Source of the DNA: Terriglobales bacterium
GTDB lineage: Bacteria; Acidobacteriota; Terriglobia; Terriglobales; Acidobacteriaceae
Reading direction: 5' to 3'
Assembly (NCBI GenBank): GCA_025451215.1
Contig: JANWKU010000077.1
Coordinates: 1 to 35,117 of the forward strand
DNA: 35,117 nucleotides
Shown: positions 24,160-31,168 of the stretch, piece by piece
Layout: each line of letters begins with the position of its first letter
Numbering within the stretch: position 1 is the stretch's first letter
The notes under the pieces: model-generated
Seen by the model: only the letters and a program-made list of their open reading frames with translations
What the model was told of the DNA's origin: nothing
Databases searched by the model: none
Made by a program: the position numbers and the translations under genes

Positions 24160-24906
24160 CTACAACTGGATCCGCGAAAATAAATATGCGCCCGCGGTAA
24201 GAAATGCAGTACCGATGAGGCAGAGCACAATCGTATCCACGCTAAATCCGAATTGGATGTTGGAGATGAGCGCGCCTCTCATGGCATCCACGCCATAAGT
24301 GAGCGGATCAATACGCGTAATAATGACCAACGCTTTCGGCAGGTTCTCCAAGGGAAAGAGCGCGCCGGACAAAAAGAAAATCGGCAGCACCATGAAATTC
24401 ATAATGAGCTGAAAGCCCTGCATGTCCTGCACGATGGAGCCAAACGCGGTGCCCAGCGCGGCGAAGACGATGGCAATGAGCATCATGAACAGCAGCGCGG
24501 GAAAGAAGCTAACCCAGTGGTGCGGACGAAAACCGGCGATGATAGCGACGACGAATACCAGCAATCCCTGAATAACCGCGACGGTTGCGCCTCCGACGGT
24601 GCGCCCGATCATGATTTGAATGCGCGGCACCGGCGCCACCAGAGTCTCCTTGAGGAAACCAAACTGGCGGTCCCAGAGCATCGCGATCCCAGAAAAAACT
24701 GAAGAGAAAAGAATCGTCATGCTGACAACCCCGGGCGCGACAAACTGAAAGTAGCTGCCCTGCCCTGCCTTTTGAAAAACGGGCCCCAGGCCAAAGCCGA
24801 GCGCAAGCAGGTAGAGCAGTGGCTGGCCAAGAGAAGCCGCGATCTGCGCGCGTGAGCGAACATACCGCTTCAGTTCGCGTAGCCAGAGAATATAGATTGC
24901 ACTCAT
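24160..24906 (-). CDS. ABC-2 type transporter permease
   Basis: This 248-residue permease has about six hydrophobic segments (for example LGQPLLYLLALGFGLG, VVSMTILFSSVFSGI, VIQGLLVFVVAIIAGF, LLFMMLIAIVFAALGTAFG, LIMNFMVLPIFFLSGALFP, VLCLIGTAFLTAGAYLF). The ending NLPKALVIITRIDPLTYGVDAMR is the conserved loop of DrrB-type permeases. Together with the ATPase it should form a drug or lipid exporter in the inner membrane. The start ATG 24906 is eight bases after GGAGG, which lies inside the last codons of the ATPase gene, so the two are coupled. ATG 24912 is possible but only two bases from the ribosome site. Confidence 0.9.
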   Translation of the reverse strand: MSAIYILWLRELKRYVRSRAQIAASLGQPLLYLLALGFGLGPVFQKAGQGSYFQFVAPGVVSMTILFSSVFSGIAMLWDRQFGFLKETLVAPVPRIQIMIGRTVGGATVAVIQGLLVFVVAIIAGFRPHHWVSFFPALLFMMLIAIVFAALGTAFGSIVQDMQGFQLIMNFMVLPIFFLSGALFPLENLPKALVIITRIDPLTYGVDAMRGALISNIQFGFSVDTIVLCLIGTAFLTAGAYLFSRIQL

Positions 24907-24908
24907 CG

Positions 24909-25700
24909 TCATTTCCTCCACATCTGCGCGAAACGCCGCAATTGATCTTGCGAGGTCGCGCTTTCATCGCGAATCGTAGAGCCGGTGAGCGCTAGAAACG
25001 CCTGTTCCAGCGATTCGCTGTTTGTCTGCTGCTTTAGCTCCTGCGGAGTGCCCATGGCCACAATCGCGCCGTGGTCAATGATGGCAATGCGGTGGGCCAC
25101 GCGGTCGGCTTCATCCATGTAGTGGGTGGTGAGAAAGACCGTTGTGTTTTCGCTTTCGTTTACGCTCTTCACATGGGTCCAGAGCTGGTTACGCGTCTGC
25201 GGATCGAGACCGAGCGTGGGTTCGTCGAGAAAAAGAATTTTAGGAGTATGCAGAAAGCCTCGGGCGATCTCCAGGCGGCGCTTCATGCCTCCGGAGAACG
25301 TCTTCACGTAATCATTGCGGCGCTCCCAAAGCTCGAACAGCTTGAGCAATTGTTCGGTGCGCTGGACGCGGAGTTTATGCGGCACCTTGTACAGGACTCC
25401 GTGCAGCTCCATGTTTTCGTAGGCGGTCTGCTCGGCGTCAAGGCTGGGATCCTGAAAGACGATTCCGAAGCGCTGACGAGCCTCATTGCGATGGATAGTG
25501 GGATCAAGACCATCGAGTTCAATTTTGCCGCTGGTGGGGTTCAGCAGCGTGGTCAGCATTTTAATGGTGGTGGTCTTCCCTGCCCCGTTGGGGCCGAGGA
25601 AAGCAAAGATTTCGCCTTTTTCGACCTGGAAGGAAATCTTATTTACGGCGGTCAGATCGCCGAAAGTTTTTTCTAGGTTTTCAACCCGGATGGCGCTCAT
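24909..25700 (-). CDS. ABC transporter ATP-binding protein, DrrA-like
   Basis: This 263-residue ATPase has Walker A GPNGAGKT at residues 36-43, signature FSGGMKRRLEIARG at about 137, Walker B ILFLDEPTLGLD at about 154, and the switch histidine in TTHYMDEADRVAHR. It is the first gene of a three-gene operon (ATPase, permease, TetR) and powers export by the permease. The substrate is unknown; DrrA/CcmA/NodI-type pairs export drugs, lipids or antibiotics. The ATG at 25700 follows GGAG by seven bases. The operon promoter and operator lie just upstream. Its last codons (MWRK-stop) hold the ribosome site of the permease gene. Confidence 0.94.
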   Translation of the reverse strand: MSAIRVENLEKTFGDLTAVNKISFQVEKGEIFAFLGPNGAGKTTTIKMLTTLLNPTSGKIELDGLDPTIHRNEARQRFGIVFQDPSLDAEQTAYENMELHGVLYKVPHKLRVQRTEQLLKLFELWERRNDYVKTFSGGMKRRLEIARGFLHTPKILFLDEPTLGLDPQTRNQLWTHVKSVNESENTTVFLTTHYMDEADRVAHRIAIIDHGAIVAMGTPQELKQQTNSESLEQAFLALTGSTIRDESATSQDQLRRFAQMWRK

Positions 25701-25733
25701 GGATCCACTCCGCTGTTTTTAGGGATTTTGTGC

Positions 25734-25781
25734 ATACTAAACGGTTTAGTTTAGTTATGCAAGACTGTTTAGTTATGCAAG
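25734..25781 (-). promoter_or_regulatory. promoter and TetR-type operator of the ABC exporter operon
   Basis: On the minus strand, TTGCAT (25762-25757) is followed after exactly 17 bases by TAGTAT (25739-25734), a good sigma-70-type promoter about 34 bases before the ATPase ATG. A perfect palindrome (arms ACTAAAC and GTTTAGT around one base, 25736-25750) overlaps the -10 and the spacer, the usual place for a TetR-type operator. A 15-base sequence containing TTGCATAACTAAAC occurs twice, 18 bases apart (25749-25763 and 25767-25781), giving extra half-sites. Confidence 0.8.
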
Positions 25782-25793
25782 GCTAAGAAGCGA

Positions 25794-25834
25794 GCGGAGC
25801 TTCGCTCCGCAGGACGGGCGAGGGCGCTCGTCCC
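25794..25834 (+). repeat. GC-rich hairpins between the ORF6N gene and the exporter promoter
   Basis: The first hairpin is GCGGAGC, loop TTC, GCTCCGC (25794-25810). A second, imperfect stem follows (CGAG/CTCG within 25812-25834). They lie downstream of the minus-strand ORF6N gene and upstream of the exporter promoter, and may act as a terminator insulating the two. Confidence 0.5.
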
Positions 25835-25891
25835 CCACGTGAGCCTTGCCGCCTTCCGCCTTTTGCCGTCCCCGCCGGGAGAAATGTGTTT

Positions 25892-26449
25892 TTATTTCTT
25901 TTTGGCGTGGGCTTTCGCTGTCGCAGCGGGAAGCGCGAATCCGATCTTGCGGCGATTGGGTTCGGGGGGCGTCATTAACTCGCGAATAGCTTCGATGAGT
26001 TGCTGGATATCGGAGTCATGAGTTTCCAGGCGGTGTTCGAGTTCGCCTAGTTTGGCCACGATCTTTTGCTTCGACGACAAAGCTTCGCGCATTTGGACGA
26101 AAGCGCGGACGACGAAGATGCTCATTTCCACGGCGCGTTCGGAGTTCAGGACGGTGGCGGCCATGATCGCTCCGTGCTCGGTGAAGGCGTAAGGGAGATA
26201 GCGGCGGCCACCGTAGGTGGAACTTGAGATCACAAATTGTGATCTCAAGTTTTCATATTCAGTCCCTGATAATCGGAACAGAAAATCAGCCGGAAAACGG
26301 TCGGTATTGCGCTTAATTTGCTGATTTAATTGTCTGACCGGGACACCGTAAAGCTCCGCCAAATCCGCATCCAGGATGACTTTTTGACCGCGGATTATCT
26401 GTATTTTTGATTCAGTCTGTCTCACGAGAGCAATGGCTTTTTTATTCAT
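25892..26449 (-). CDS. ORF6N-domain protein
   Basis: This 185-residue protein has the ORF6N domain typical of phage and mobile-element antirepressor-like proteins. It starts MNKKAIALVRQTESKIQIIR, with VILDADLAELYGVPVRQLNQ and NTDRFPADFLFRLSG. The family-defining segment NLRSQFVISSSTYGGRRYLPYAFTEHG begins at residue 67. A helical C-terminal part with SKQKIVAKLGELEHRLETHD and a Lys/Pro/Ala-rich tail follows. The likely role is DNA binding or regulation; it is unproven. The start ATG 26449 has GAGTGA five bases upstream. The coding sequence holds a 31-base palindrome over the conserved motif, and two related palindromes lie upstream. No phage or plasmid genes are nearby. The H1-like gene is divergent from it. 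Confidence 0.85.
   Translation of the reverse strand: MNKKAIALVRQTESKIQIIRGQKVILDADLAELYGVPVRQLNQQIKRNTDRFPADFLFRLSGTEYENLRSQFVISSSTYGGRRYLPYAFTEHGAIMAATVLNSERAVEMSIFVVRAFVQMREALSSKQKIVAKLGELEHRLETHDSDIQQLIEAIRELMTPPEPNRRKIGFALPAATAKAHAKKK
26221..26251 (-). repeat. perfect palindrome inside the ORF6N gene over the NLRSQ motif
   Basis: The arm AACTTGAGATCACAA is followed by one central base and its exact reverse complement (15+1+15). The palindrome starts exactly on a codon boundary and encodes NLRSQFVISS (residues 67-76), the most conserved part of the ORF6N domain. Two related palindromes occur upstream of the same gene. Confidence 0.9.
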
Positions 26450-26462
26450 AGTAATCACTCAT

Positions 26463-26487
26463 TTGAGGTCGCAAAATGCGACCTCAA
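26463..26487 (-). repeat. ORF6N-type palindrome A, upstream of the gene
   Basis: TTGAGGTCGCA, three central As, then TGCGACCTCAA. It lies 14 to 38 bases before the ORF6N ATG, so it covers the leader or promoter region. On the minus strand it reads AAC TTG AGG TCG CAT TTT, then GCG ACC TCA AAT (NLRSHFATSN). Confidence 0.85.
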
Positions 26488-26503
26488 GTTCAAATTTATG
26501 CCA

Positions 26504-26532
26504 ACTTGAGGTCACAATTTGTGACCTCAAGT
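26504..26532 (-). repeat. ORF6N-type palindrome B, upstream of the gene
   Basis: ACTTGAGGTCACAA, one central base and its exact reverse complement (14+1+14). Its centre is 43 bases from that of copy A. On the minus strand it reads as DLRSQIVTSSW, which is the canonical family motif including the following Trp. Bases 26533-26736 hold no other structure I can name; promoters for the two divergent genes must lie in this gap. Confidence 0.85.
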
Positions 26533-26736
26533 CTTAGCCGGAAGTCGCAGTATATCTGCCTTGCGACAGCTTGTTTGTGACGAGTGAACTTCTGATTTCG
26601 TTGAATAAATCGAGAGGGAGTATTCAAAGCGTGCTAAACTGCACCAACTCAAAGGGCTTGCGAGGTCGGCAGCGAGTGATCACTTTCGATTAACCTGACC
26701 TCAGACCTTTCTTGATTGATAGGCTGGAGAGAAAAT

Positions 26737-27000
26737 ATGCCTAAGAAGAGCGGATCTAGCGTTACCGGACACCTGCTGACCACAATCGCAAGAACGGTGG
26801 GCGTGACTGCAGGGATGATCGTGAATAAGACGGCCGAGTTGACGGATGTCGCGGTGCAGGCGGCTGGAGCTACGATCAAAGGCGCGCCGAAGAAGAAATC
26901 AGCGAAGCGGCCCGCAAAAAAGGCATCCCCAACCAAACGCACGACTGCAAAAAAGCGTTCGACCGCCAAGAAACGCTCCAACCCGGCGCAACAAAGCTAA
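26737..27000 (+). CDS. small Lys/Arg-rich histone H1-like protein
   Basis: The product (87 residues) has a hydrophobic/amphipathic N-terminal half (GHLLTTIARTVGVTAGMIV, ELTDVAVQAAGATIKG). A strongly basic C-terminal tail follows, rich in AKK/AKR/PKK triplets (KKKSAKRPAKKASPTKR, TTAKKRSTAKKRS). The tail is like eukaryotic H1 or bacterial AlgP/Hc1-type DNA-compacting tails, so nucleic-acid binding is a reasonable inference. The start is ATG 26737, with GGAGAG about five bases upstream; the frame opens at 26716. It is divergent from the ORF6N gene. Low-complexity tails can also be structural, so the role is unproven. Confidence 0.65.
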   Translation: MPKKSGSSVTGHLLTTIARTVGVTAGMIVNKTAELTDVAVQAAGATIKGAPKKKSAKRPAKKASPTKRTTAKKRSTAKKRSNPAQQS

Positions 27001-27068
27001 ATTATCCGTTGACCGAATACTCATCGAAAGCCGCGTGTGGAACGGAAAGAAGCATGAACAGATCGGCA

Positions 27069-28649
27069 TTACATCTGGGCTTTCCGCAATCGTAGCAGGC
27101 TCAACAAACGCCACGCAGCTGCCGCAAACGCCGCCACGGCAAATCCCCAGATCAGAGAAATAATTTCTACCACCCACGCCGGCGCTTCGCCGACTCTTTG
27201 CAAAACAAACGGCAGAAAATTCCAGGTGGTGATGTGGACGTAGTCCCAAGGGTCCTGGGTCATGGCTTGATTGTTCAACCCCCAGGCGTCCATTTTTCCC
27301 AGGGCGAAGGCAATGATGTTTTTGAAACGCAGGAGGACGACGAAGGTTGGGTGGCCAAGCGTTTCCAGTTGATAAATTTCGAGCGACAACCAGAACGCCA
27401 GTGATGCGACTTGAATGACGGCGCTGATGGCGATGAGCGCCAAGCCTGCTGTCCAGACAACTTTGCCGAGTTCTTTGCGGAAGCGAAGCAGTAATGGGAC
27501 GGAAATGAAGGCAGCCATTTCGGCGGCGGTGGAGACGTAGCGGTCTCCCCAGGCGAAGTCGCCGCTCCAAACGGTGTAGCGGGCGTAGAGGCAGATGTAG
27601 CCGAGAAGCAGCAGAAAAGATGCCGCAATGTACGCTTTTACTTCGGGGAGCAGACGCTTCCATAGCCAAACGGCGAGAACAATGGCGAGGATGATGAGGG
27701 GATCAAAGAGGAAGATGGATTTTTCCGGCGTGATGAGCGGGCCGAGAAATCCGACGTGGAAGGGCGTTTCCCACGGATATTTTGCGGGCAACGTTGGGTC
27801 CTGCAGGCGATGCTCGATGGTGAAGTAATGAACGTAGGTGTTAAAGAAGTTTCCGAAGCGGTGGAACTGGTATAAGCGGTCGAGCAGAAAGAAGACCCCG
27901 TAGACAGGAAACGCTATTTTTGCGTAGCTGAGGAAGCTCTGCCACATGCTTCGAAAGCTGCGACGTTCGAAGCACAAAACCAGTAAGAGGAAAACGCCGC
28001 CGATGGAGACTTCGAGTCCGGTGGTGAGGCGGGTGAGCAGATTCAGGCCGAAGGCGGCGGAGCCGATGAGCAGGGCGCGGCGGTTCCCTTCCCGCAACCA
28101 TTCGTATTGATAGGAGAATCCGATGAGCGCGAGGAGCATGATGTAGTTGTTTTCCATCATGTTCTGCGAGTAGTGAAGGTGCGTGGTGCAGAAAATTAGG
28201 GCGAGCGCGCCGGCGATGGATTCGCGCGAGGTGAACTCCAACTGGCGCAGAAAACGAAAACAAATTAACGCGGTGAGCAGCGAAATTAAAATGTTCGTCG
28301 TGTAGGTGACGAAGATATCGCGTACGGTTGGATCGGTGTCGCCATAGTTGGAAAATATCGGGAGACGGGAAATCCAGGTTCCGACGATGTCGGTGGGCAA
28401 TAGGAGCAGGGGCTGTCCGATGCCGTACCAGTCGTAAAGTTTTCCGCCGCGGCCGTGGACGCCGAACTCGGGATACTCCTGCGGGAAGACTGGCGGCTCT
28501 GAAGTCCAGAAAGAGTGTGCGGTCTGCAGACGGTGCATGGTGTCGGCGGAGCCAAGTTCTCCGGACTGTGCGACGAAGGTGCCCAGGCAAACGACTAGGC
28601 CCAGAAGAATGAGTGGGTCATCGAACCAGCGGCGGGAGTGCGTGTACAT
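27069..28649 (-). CDS. polytopic membrane protein, possible glycosyltransferase-like (PMT/ArnT-type)
   Basis: This 526-residue protein has about a dozen hydrophobic segments (for example LLTALICFRFLRQLEF, IAFALGKMDAWG and the C-terminal IWGFAVAAFAAAAWRLLSLL). The first loop HRLQTAHSFWTSEPPVFPQE with the later GKLYDWYGIGQPLLLLP resembles the extracytoplasmic loop of GT39/PMT-type polyprenyl-phosphate-dependent glycosyltransferases. The evidence is weak, because the catalytic acidic residues cannot be confirmed. The ATG at 28649 lacks a visible ribosome site. The gene is separated from the H1-like gene by 68 bases, and the two converge. Its upstream neighbour is divergent. Confidence 0.7.
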   Translation of the reverse strand: MYTHSRRWFDDPLILLGLVVCLGTFVAQSGELGSADTMHRLQTAHSFWTSEPPVFPQEYPEFGVHGRGGKLYDWYGIGQPLLLLPTDIVGTWISRLPIFSNYGDTDPTVRDIFVTYTTNILISLLTALICFRFLRQLEFTSRESIAGALALIFCTTHLHYSQNMMENNYIMLLALIGFSYQYEWLREGNRRALLIGSAAFGLNLLTRLTTGLEVSIGGVFLLLVLCFERRSFRSMWQSFLSYAKIAFPVYGVFFLLDRLYQFHRFGNFFNTYVHYFTIEHRLQDPTLPAKYPWETPFHVGFLGPLITPEKSIFLFDPLIILAIVLAVWLWKRLLPEVKAYIAASFLLLLGYICLYARYTVWSGDFAWGDRYVSTAAEMAAFISVPLLLRFRKELGKVVWTAGLALIAISAVIQVASLAFWLSLEIYQLETLGHPTFVVLLRFKNIIAFALGKMDAWGLNNQAMTQDPWDYVHITTWNFLPFVLQRVGEAPAWVVEIISLIWGFAVAAFAAAAWRLLSLLRLRKAQM

Positions 28650-28738
28650 TGTTGATGTTAGTGTATTCGAGAGAGCGCGGTAAAAGTGCCGCCGGTAATT
28701 TTTGCAATCGAAAATATTTTATAGACATCGAACTTCGC

Positions 28739-29188
28739 ATGAGTCCTGAAACAGCAAACTTTCGAGCAGCCAATGGCATGGAGCGGGCGTTTAATCGCGC
28801 TTACGGATTTTTTGTCGGGCTGGGCGTTGGATTTTCCTATAGCTATGTGCTGGAAGTCCGCGGACGTAAGAGCGGGAAAAATTGTTCGACTCCTATCAGC
28901 CTGCTGGAGCTTGGAGGCAAGAAATTTTTGGTGGCACCGCGCGGAGAGACGCAATGGGCGCGCAATGCCGAGGCTGCGGGCGAGGTCACGTTGAAGCGCG
29001 GCAGTAAGCGGCGGAAGTATCGGGTGCGTCCTTTGGCTGACGGGGAGAAGCCGGAGATATTGAAGACGTATCTGGACAGCTATAAGGGCGCGGTGCAGAA
29101 ATTCTTTCCGGTGAAGGCGGGATCGCCGGTGTCGGCGTTTGTTGAGCTGGCGGCGCGGTATCCGGTGTTTGAGATTTTTGCGGGGTGA
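28739..29188 (+). CDS. nitroreductase family deazaflavin-dependent oxidoreductase-like protein
   Basis: This 149-residue protein has the split beta-barrel Ddn/F420-dependent reductase pattern: YVLEVRGRKSGKNCSTPISLLELGG, KKFLVAPRGETQWARNAEAAG and VTLKRGSKRRKYRVRPL. Many members use F420H2 or a flavin, but the actual cofactor cannot be told here. The start is chosen at ATG 28739 (MSPETANFRAANGMER) because the N-terminal extension up to 28613 is not family-like; ATG 28775 (MERAFN) is also possible. No ribosome site is visible. A short region (28650-28738) separates it from the divergent membrane protein gene. It converges with the VWA gene across a strong terminator. Confidence 0.78.
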   Translation: MSPETANFRAANGMERAFNRAYGFFVGLGVGFSYSYVLEVRGRKSGKNCSTPISLLELGGKKFLVAPRGETQWARNAEAAGEVTLKRGSKRRKYRVRPLADGEKPEILKTYLDSYKGAVQKFFPVKAGSPVSAFVELAARYPVFEIFAG

Positions 29189-29244
29189 TCCAAATGGGGA
29201 CCAACAACGCCCGGAGGATTCTAGACACAAGATTTCTCGACTTC

Positions 29245-29272
29245 ACAAAAAGGCATGTTCATGCCTTTTTGT
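29245..29272. terminator. bidirectional intrinsic terminator
   Basis: ACAAAAAGGCATG, loop TT, CATGCCTTTTTGT is a perfect 13-base-pair stem with A-run and T-run arms, so it can end transcription from both sides. It sits between the converging deazaflavin-type gene and VWA gene. It interrupts a sequence (TTCTCGACTTC before it, CCGCTCGAAATGAC after it) that resembles the dispersed TGAGCG/CGAAG repeats elsewhere in the window. Confidence 0.85.
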
Positions 29273-29295
29273 TCCGCTCGAAATGACAATATCAT

Positions 29296-30507
29296 TTAGC
29301 GGTCTGAGTAGTATCCGTCTCTGGTTTGAACGGTCAGGTCTTTCTTTTTTGTGGTGAGTTGGATTTTGTGGTATCCGGCGGCCCCGGCTTGCTCCGTGGG
29401 CGTGAATCCTAAGTCATATTGGTTCCGCAGCTCATCTTCAATCTGGCTGTAAATCTGTTCGACGGTGTCTTTTTTGGAGACTTCGAAGAGGCGGCCGCCG
29501 GTTTCTTTGGATATCTGTTCGAGGATTTTCTTTCCGTCCACACGGGCCTCGCGTTGGCGCGGGCCTCCACCACCTCCGGGATATCGTCCTCCGCCGCCGG
29601 GGTAGCCGCCCCCTGGATATCCTCCGCCCATTCCAATATGACGATGGCCGTAGCCGCCGCCGGGGTTGAAGTCTTCATCCTTGTTCTTGAAATAGATTGA
29701 GTAAACGACGGTGTCGGCGCGCTGCGCGGCCTCAACGGCGCTTAGCAACGTTTCCTTGCTGCCGCGGTCCTCCCCGTCGGTAAGCACGATGAGCGCCTTG
29801 CGTCCCTGTTGTTTGCTCATCAGTTCATTGGACGCGAGATAGACCGCATCGTAAAGTTCGGTGCCGCCTCGGTGCATGCGCTGGCGGCCCTGGCCTTGAG
29901 TTGAACCCGGGCCTTGCTCTTGGGGTGAATTTCCTCCGCTGTCGTCATTGGGATCGGAATTCGGGTTCGATTGCGCGATCTGAAGCGAGTGCAGCGCGTC
30001 TTCCAGCTTGGGACGCGATGAGGTTACGTCCTGCAAAAGCTCAACTTCATGGTCGAAGTGGATGAGGAAGGCGACGTCCTTCTCCTGCTTCAGCATCTGG
30101 TCGAGAAATTTGTAGCTGGCGGTGCGCTCGTCATCTAGAACGTTGCGCTGGCTCAGGCTGGTGTCCACGAGTAGCCCCAGAGTGAGCGGCAGATTGCTCT
30201 CCTGCGAAAAATAATGGATGGTCTGCGGGGAGCCGTTGTCGGTCAGGATGAAATCGTCTTTGGTGAGATTTTTGACCAGCGCGCCGTGCTTGTCGCGGAC
30301 CGTAGCCAGCGCGTTCACGACGTTTACTTTTACGGAGACATCGGCTGGCTTGTCGGGCGCGGAGGCTTTGGAAGCTGCGGCGGCAGTCTGAGAGGCGGAA
30401 GGGCTCGGATTACCTGGCGCAGTCTGGGCTATGGCGGTTGAGATTCCTAGTGCAATTAGGCTGGCAATGAAGGCCGCGCGAAGAACAGGCCTTTGCTTCT
30501 TATGCAT
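29296..30507 (-). CDS. secreted VWFA-related acidobacterial protein
   Basis: This 403-residue secreted protein has a signal peptide MHKKQRPVLRAAFIASLIAL ending near AIAQ. The acidobacterial VWFA-related motif follows (VNVVNALATVRDKHG, LTKDDFILTDNGSPQTI), then a VWA domain. The MIDAS is complete (LGLLVDTSLSQRNV, so DTSLS), with ALIVLTDGEDRGSKE later. A Gly/Tyr/Pro-rich stretch (GGYPGGGYPGGGGRYP) lies at about residues 290-320 and is the only low-complexity part. The C-terminal region ends YDLGFTPTEQAGAAGYHK and a beta segment. GGGGAG precedes the ATG at 30507 by about five bases. Unlike the larger VWA protein in this window, it keeps the metal-binding motif. Ligand and role are unknown. Confidence 0.87.
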   Translation of the reverse strand: MHKKQRPVLRAAFIASLIALGISTAIAQTAPGNPSPSASQTAAAASKASAPDKPADVSVKVNVVNALATVRDKHGALVKNLTKDDFILTDNGSPQTIHYFSQESNLPLTLGLLVDTSLSQRNVLDDERTASYKFLDQMLKQEKDVAFLIHFDHEVELLQDVTSSRPKLEDALHSLQIAQSNPNSDPNDDSGGNSPQEQGPGSTQGQGRQRMHRGGTELYDAVYLASNELMSKQQGRKALIVLTDGEDRGSKETLLSAVEAAQRADTVVYSIYFKNKDEDFNPGGGYGHRHIGMGGGYPGGGYPGGGGRYPGGGGGPRQREARVDGKKILEQISKETGGRLFEVSKKDTVEQIYSQIEDELRNQYDLGFTPTEQAGAAGYHKIQLTTKKKDLTVQTRDGYYSDR

Positions 30508-30597
30508 GAATGCTCCCCCATCATGTGTCGGAACGTGATTATGCCGGAAGGGTTGTTAGGGGGAGAGTAAAGATTTGTAAAGGAATCGCGTTCAACG

Positions 30598-31008
30598 CTA
30601 GGCTTCGGAAACGCCGGCTTGTGGGTATCGAGAAATGGCAATATCGATGCCAAGAGACCCCGCCAATTGTAAAAGTTGCGACGGGAAGCGATCAGTTTGA
30701 AAAGGGACGTCGCGTTCCTCAATAGCAAAATCCAACTCAACGCCTTCGATACCGGTGAATGTCCGGAGGCGTCGTATCTCGGCGCTATGCTGGTTCAGGA
30801 ATTGGACTGCATCTTCGACCTGCCGCGCAAGTTCAGAAAAATCAGCGCGGCTGACTTCTAAATTGAATCCCGGAGCGAGCGTCCTTCCTCGCCGGATTTC
30901 ATTGCCCTCGAAGACACGGCACGGTTGAAAAGGAGATTCTTTCAGAAACGCCGCCACATCGAAAATCCTGCCTCTGGCCCGCAATACGCAGCTCACAATG
31001 CAATTCAT
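30598..31008 (-). CDS. small protein of unknown function, weak DUF4279-like pattern
   Basis: The product (136 residues from ATG 31008) starts MNCIVSCVLRARGRIFDVAAFLKES. It continues with a beta/alpha alternation (FQPCRVFEGNEIRRG, GFNLEVSRADFSELARQVEDAV, IRRLRTFTGIEGVELDFAIE). The length and pattern (a Gly-rich early turn, a helix-rich middle, a strand before the end) are weakly like DUF4279/Imm-type proteins, but this is only a guess. The frame extends to 31074, but the extra N-terminus is less protein-like. No ribosome site is visible. It is divergent from the MacA-like gene. Confidence 0.5.
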   Translation of the reverse strand: MNCIVSCVLRARGRIFDVAAFLKESPFQPCRVFEGNEIRRGRTLAPGFNLEVSRADFSELARQVEDAVQFLNQHSAEIRRLRTFTGIEGVELDFAIEERDVPFQTDRFPSQLLQLAGSLGIDIAISRYPQAGVSEA

Positions 31009-31135
31009 TGTACTGGTCGAATTGAAAAATTGGTTGGCGGGACGTCGTAGGTAGGTTGTTACGGGCAAATCCAAATTTCTAAAGCGCGAACGCCCGCAGG
31101 CAGGTAAACTATCAGTTCACCCCCAAAGATTAGGC

Positions 31136-31168
31136 AGGAGGACATTTCCAGGGATGGAAGCGCTATGA
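31136..31168 (+). promoter_or_regulatory. ribosome site with four-codon mini-ORF overlapping the MacA-like start
   Basis: AGGAGG at 31136-31141 is a strong ribosome site, but it is 23 bases from the MacA-like ATG at 31165. A mini-ORF ATG GAA GCG CTA TGA starts at 31154, 12 bases after AGGAGG. Its stop overlaps the MacA-like ATG (ATGA), an arrangement for translational coupling. It may be fortuitous. Confidence 0.4.

Noticed and set aside
23384-24298. 304-residue plus-strand open frame
   Set aside because: It runs antisense to the clear TetR gene, has a mixed composition without domain pattern, and is a shadow.
28658-29230. 190-residue minus-strand open frame
   Set aside because: It is antisense to the deazaflavin-type gene, which has recognisable family motifs.
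29570-29650. short tandem GGYPGGG-type DNA repeat
   Set aside because: It encodes the Gly/Tyr/Pro-rich linker of the VWA protein and needs no other explanation.
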